Assembly: GCF_051014685.1 (NCBI RefSeq)
Contig: NC_135055.1
Location: 22,093,501 to 22,157,500 of the forward strand
DNA from: Ptiloglossa arizonensis
Taxonomy: Eukaryota; Arthropoda; Insecta; Hymenoptera; Colletidae
DNA: 64,000 nt
Reading direction: 5' to 3'
Shown piece after piece: positions 57,401 through 63,400 of this stretch. Position 1 is the first letter of the stretch. The number at the start of each line of letters is the position of its first letter. Both the position numbers and the translations under genes were made by a program. The notes beneath the pieces were generated by a model that was given only the letters and a program-made list of their open reading frames with translations, was not told where the DNA came from and made no database searches.

Positions 57401-60400
57401 CTCCTCTTCTCGGTTACTTCGATCCTCGTTTTCGCGCTGGTTCTTTCGTTTAAACATTCGCGCGAAACGTCGCGCGTCCCTCCATCGTACACGCTCGCGT
57501 CAAACCTCTTATTCCGTCGCGTGGAGCGCATCGACCGGTAGCGCGAATCTTTCCTCGTTTTTGCTTTCTAGAGCCGGTAGGTGGTAGTCCTCCTCGGTTG
57601 CCGCCTCGATCGAAATTCGACGGATCGAGCAATGTCCAGGGCCAAGCTTCGACGTTGCTCTGCGAGGCTCAGGCCAGTCCTCCGCCTCTGTACAGGTGAG
57701 CAACGTACGAGAGCGTCGCGACTCCTCTTCTCGGTTACTTCGATCCTCGTCTTCGCGTTGTTACTTCGTTTACACGTTCGCGCGTCCCTCCCTCGTGCAT
57801 CGACGACGCACTCGACAACGACGACAAAGCGTTATCCCCATTCGGAGATTTTACGGTATTGCAGAGCCACGGGGTAGCGTACGTCCAAACGCGCGGGACA
57901 AGGACGTCAATGGACTGAAGAGGGACGTTCTAGTCGATCTAATGGTGGGGCTGCCGTGTCCCGTTCAAGGTTTCCCGGCGCCCACGTTCAGGTACGGGAC
58001 CGTAGGATAGAGAAACAAAGGGGAGTCGAAGTTTGCCTCGGGCGGTGGCGATCCTGGTCGGGTGCTCGGTCGTTTTCGCTTCGATCGTCGCGAGACACGC
58101 GCGAACGATTCCCACTCGGGGTACTGTTCGCAGAACCGACGGGGAACGTCAAGCCTCGTATCGCCGGCGAACGTTACGAGGGTGGGAAACTCGTGGACGT
58201 TCCGTGGACGAAGGTGGTGGCCCTGGACTGCGCGACTCAGGGATTTCCTGTCCCAGTGACAAGGTACAAGCGCGAACGAAACTGTCCAGTTTTACGTCTC
58301 GAGACACGATCATCGGGTTTCAGAGGGCACGAACAAGATAGCTCCGCGATCCTCGGGCAAGAAATTCGAAAGGGAAGTGGTTTTGGCTGCTAGAGGTCAG
58401 GATGTCGCGTTGAATCACGCGCTTCAGGGATTCCCCGTGCCCCTGACAAGGTAGACGCCCCGTAAACACCCCCCCTCGTTCGTCAGTCGTTCCTTAGTAC
58501 CCTCGTTGTCGTCGTCGTCGTCGTCGATGAGTCGAATCAGTTGATATCTGTACGTTCCGATGGACCGATTGCCGCCACCCGAGGAGCGGCGCGCTTCTTC
58601 TCAGGTGAGTAAGTCGCATGCGATCGTTTAACGTGGTCCACTGTCAGGATGCCGAGCAACGGGATGGAAGAAGAGGTACGTATGTATTCTGTGTTTGATA
58701 TCTCGCGGCGGGAGGGGTTCCCTGTGTGCGACGATCCGTAGTTCTCTTTTTTTTGCAACGAGATCGTTCGTCGAGTCGAACCGTAGATTCGAAAGATTAG
58801 TAGAAAGATGGTAGAAGGCACACCGGGAACCCCTTTCTCGCGAAGCAACCTTTGCAACGATCGATAAATTGACAAAACCGAATCTAATTATCGAGAGAGT
58901 AAAAAAAAAAAAAAAAAATGAAAAAAAAATATCAATACGAGAAGGGACGAGTTTGGTATTCTGGGCAATAAAATGGTATCCTTCCAGAACCGTCCGGTCG
59001 TACTGCCCCAAAAGGGACTGGAGACGGCCTTAATAAGTACCGCGGGGTAGAGGGCGAGTCTCTGGCGCTGGCGTGTGCGGCACAAGGCTTTCCTGCCCCG
59101 ATCTCTAGGTACACAAAAGTTCCGTATAGCTTCTCTCTTTTTTTTCTTTTGTTTGGTCGTTTGTCTTGCTCCGCAGAGCACGGATCCTATTTTCGAAGCG
59201 TTCCATCCTTACCCTCTACCCCGTGTCGGGTGGCGGTACCGCAAAATCCGAGAAGTTGGACGTTTGACAGAGGCCGATGAAAGACGAGAAAGAAATGAAA
59301 CGGCTTACGGCAAAGAGAGAGAAAAAAGAAATAGAAAATGAAAAAAGAAAAGTAAATTACCAAACGTATCGAAGACAGGGGAACGAGGACACAGGGTAGC
59401 CTCGAACGAAACGGCAAGGGAGAAAAGAGCGAGCGGTCGAAGCACGGATACCGACCATCCAAGATTCCCAACGCCCGAGTAGCCGCTCGCGAACGATCCG
59501 TAGCGGTGGCGCGAGGGCGTAGATAACGAAATAACGAGGAAACAGGGCCGAGTCTCTATCGTCGCGAGTCGACACGGGCCTTACCGTGGTTTTGGTTTTG
59601 TATGTGTTTCTCTCGAAACGTTTGATCGCGGCTCGAAAGATTCTGGCAAAAGAGACGGTAAAGAGAGTAAACGAACGATCGATCAAGACCGAATGGAATC
59701 AGGAAAGTGTCTATCCCGTATCCGGGGCCAATCGGACGTGTTGGTTTTCAGTGCCAACTGGAGCCCCGTGGCGCAACCCCGAGATAGGTGACCGAAGCGC
59801 GACTCCGAAAAGGATGCGGGCCCTCTTCTCCTTCGGTAACCTCGGTGCTGATCCGGGTGGTCCGAGAGGGTGTCACCCGATCAATGGGGCGAACAATGTT
59901 GCCCTGCACCTGCACACCTCCAATAAGTCCCACGATATCTGGCTGGTAAGTCCTCGCCGCCTTCGTGTCTCCGTTCATCCGTTCGTGTTTTTCACCCTCC
60001 TCGCAACCTTCTCTCTCTCTTTCTCTCGCACACACACATTCGCCAGCAGGATTGTTTGTAATACGTGTACGTCCGAGTTGTCCAGCCGCTGCACCATCGT
60101 CGCACCCGTCGCTCCGTTTGGCCGGTTTCGTTCCGTGCGCGGAAAGTTTTCCTTTATTCGTATCGCGGCGAGCGTCTTCAACGCGAGTTCACCGTCCCGG
60201 AGCGAATCGTTTCCTGGATCGTTTCTCTTCGTTGCGTGTCCACGGTTCCGGGCGATCGATCGCGTTGCGTCTCGAGTCGTTCGGGAAGGCGTCGCGACGA
60301 CGTGGCGTACGGGCGGTTACGACGACTCGGTGGTCGTTACCGGGTTTCCGAAGATCGTCGCTCGGTCAACTCTCTGGTTCGTAACGTTCGACTCGCTCGC

Positions 60401-63400
60401 TCCCGCGTTCGCGCACGTTTCGTTTCCGGTCGCGACGAAGTTGCCGCTGCCAGCCTCCTGTCCGTCCCTTTCCCGGCCTGCTCTGCTTTTACGACCGCTG
60501 TACGTTCCAGCTGCGCTGAAACTCTCCTTCTTTCTGATTAAGTTTTGCGAGACACGCGCTAATGAGCCGGCAGTAGAGACAGAAGCCCGCGCCCAGAGAC
60601 GCCCAAAGCCCTAGCCATGATACATACGTGTAACGAAAAAGGGAAACGAAACCAGTGTGGAGAGCGAAGCGGACGGAAACTGGTCTATCGAGCGGGACGC
60701 GACTCGTCTCGCCACGTCTGGTCTGGTCTGGTCTCGTCTCGTCTCGTCTCGTCCCGTCTCGTCTCGCTTCGCCGCGTCTCGACCGTTCGACGCGCACTCG
60801 TTTACTCGCGGATCAGAGCGAATCGAACGATACCGCGACCGAACGAGAGAGACGTTTCAATTGGCTTCGTTTCGCACGAGCTTTTCATTTTCAACGGGAA
60901 TCGACCCGGCGCGAAGCTCGCTACTTCGTTCCGGCGACCGACTCGCAAAACAATCCCTTTCGTCCTGTCGTTTCAGATGGTACAAGTTCATCGAAGGCTC
61001 CTCCCGTCGTCAACCGGTTCAGCTCAACGATCGCGTGCGCCAAGTAAGCGGTACCCTGATCATCCGCGAAGCTCGCGTCGAGGACTCCGGCAAGTATCTG
61101 TGCATCGTGAACAATTCCGTCGGCGGAGAGAGCGTCGAGACCGTGTTGACAGTTACCGCACCGTTGGCCGCGGAAATCGAACCCAACACCCAGACCATAG
61201 ACTTCGGCAGACCGGCCACCTTCACCTGCAACGTACGCGGAAACCCCATCAAGACCATCTCGTGGCTCAAAGACGGCAAACCCCTTGGACTCGAGGAACC
61301 GGTGCTGAGGATCGAGAGCGTCAAGAAGGAGGACAAGGGAATGTATCAGTGCTTCGTTAGGAACGACCAGGAAAGCGCCCAGGCAACCGCCGAATTGAAA
61401 CTCGGCGGCAGATGTAAGTCCAACGTCCCGACCAACCTCGTTGACTTTAATTAATTAAAAAGAAACGTTTCCACGCCCGCAGTCGAACCCCCGCAGATCC
61501 GTCAGGCATTCGCCGAGGAGACTCTTCAACCCGGACCGAGCATGTTCTTGAAGTGTGTCGCCAGCGGAAACCCAACTCCGGAGATCACCTGGGAACTCGA
61601 TGGCAAACGGCTATCCAACACCGAAAGGCTTCAAGTGGGACAGTACGTTACGGTGAACGGCGACGTGGTTTCTCACCTGAACATCTCCAGTATTCACACC
61701 AACGACGGTGGACTCTACAAATGTATCGCTGCTTCGAAGGTGAGCGGTGTTTTCTTCCTTTCAGCTTCGTTCGTTTACAATGGACACGCCTGACGCGAAC
61801 CTTTTCTTTCGTGCACAGGTTGGATCCGCGGAACACTCGGCTCGTCTCAACGTTTACGGCTTACCCTTCATTCGCCACATGGACAAAAAGGCAATCGTCG
61901 CCGGTGAAACTCTTCGCGTGACCTGCCCCGTTGCCGGATATCCGATCGAGAGCATCGTCTGGGAACGAGACACGAGAGTATTGCCGATCAACAGGAAACA
62001 GAAGGTCTTCCCCAACGGCACGCTGATCATCGAGAACGTCGAGAGACTGAGCGATCAGGCAACCTACACTTGCGTGGCACGCAACGCACAAGGCTACAGC
62101 GCGAGAGGAACGCTCGAGGTCCAAGTTATGGGTAAGTGCGATCCTCCTTTGTTCGACTCTTGCCGGGAATACTCGCGAACGGTTCGACGCCGCTCGCGAC
62201 GAAACTTTCGTTACAAAGGTTTCCAGAGCGGCGAAATAAGGGACACGCTGCCCTTTGAAAGTTTCGTTCCAGTTGGAATTCTTCTACTTTTATCGCCGCG
62301 AAACGAGCAAATGTCACGAAAATGTTCATTCTCGATATTTTTGAACGCACTTACGGATCGATCTCGAAGGAACGAAACTCGGAGGGACAGCGTCGCTCCT
62401 CGAATTCGAGTCTTCTTGTTTGTTCCGCTCGGCGAACCAGCAAAGTTTCGTCGAAATCGGCGTCGAACGGTCAGCGGGTGTTCCCGATCGGTATCGACCG
62501 CGCGTAATCGTTTATCGCGTACGGAATAATTGTCCGAGAGAAAGTTTCGTAACGAGCGAAATCGCGGACATTTCCGAAACGATGATATCTTTCTCGAAGG
62601 AAGAACCGCGTACGGACGCATACCCGCGTAAAACATTCTTTACAGGTGTGAAGGCGTTGGACGATACGACGGAACGTTGCCACGATTAGCGTTCGACGTT
62701 CCATCGCAGCCGTAACGATTCTTTCGGCGAAACTCGGCTCCTTTCGACGGTGTCGATAGGACCGGATGTATCGGGTTCGCGTCCCGTACCACGGGCGTAC
62801 CCTAACCGTAGTTACGCGCGGTATCCGAGAATTCGCGAACGCAAAACGGACACGGACGCGGACACGCACACGGACGATAGACCCCGTTGCGGATCGCGCG
62901 TACACCGCGACGGTGCGCCCCGACGGAGAGGCACGAGCGCTTCCGTTCGGAACGTGGAGAAATTGGTATGGCGGTGGCCGACGATCGACCGTAAGAAATC
63001 CGCCGCATTCGACTAATCGGAATCGTTCTCTCTTCGCGCGTCCACCGCTGAAAGTATCGGTCGGCGGGTCGGTTGCGCAACGTCGCGAGTTTCGCGGTGG
63101 AAAGAGAATGTTCGAAAATGAGGGTCGAATCGCGCGCAACCGAGCCCTCGACGCTTCGCGGGACCGAGAACACGCGACGTTACGAGACGCTCGTGCTCGC
63201 GCGTGACGCACAGACGCGGCCCGTCGTGATACGTCCATACATCGATCCTCCACCCTCAGTGCCGCCCACGATACAGCAGTTCTCGTTCACGAAGCTACCC
63301 ATGAACGCCGGAGAGTTCGCTAATCTGCAGTGTATCGTACCGACCGGTGACCTGCCTTTGAACATACGTTGGAGCTATCCCGGAGAAGAGATGGGCGGTT

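Larger units (their letters stand above)
59109..60976 (+). other. Dscam1 intron between the exon-6 array and exon 7
   Basis: 1.87-kb intron. It contains a high-complexity segment (59752-59946) flanked by splice-like signals and a pentanucleotide repeat (60717-60775). No further Ig exon was found. Confidence 0.6.

Noticed and set aside
58525..58606. Possible extra exon-6 copy between 6.43 and 6.44 (ag ... tctcag before gtgagt)
   Set aside because: The intervening sequence does not translate to an Ig3 half-domain in any frame and lacks the EP...C...Q pattern.
45576..59108. Regular repeat array resembling a CRISPR or satellite
   Set aside because: Units are protein-coding Ig half-domains with splice sites and variable spacing, not identical short repeats with unique spacers.
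59586..60614. 342-codon plus-strand open frame taken as a single gene
   Set aside because: Most of it is Arg/Ser-rich intron sequence. Only the 59752-59946 part looks unusual and is reported separately.
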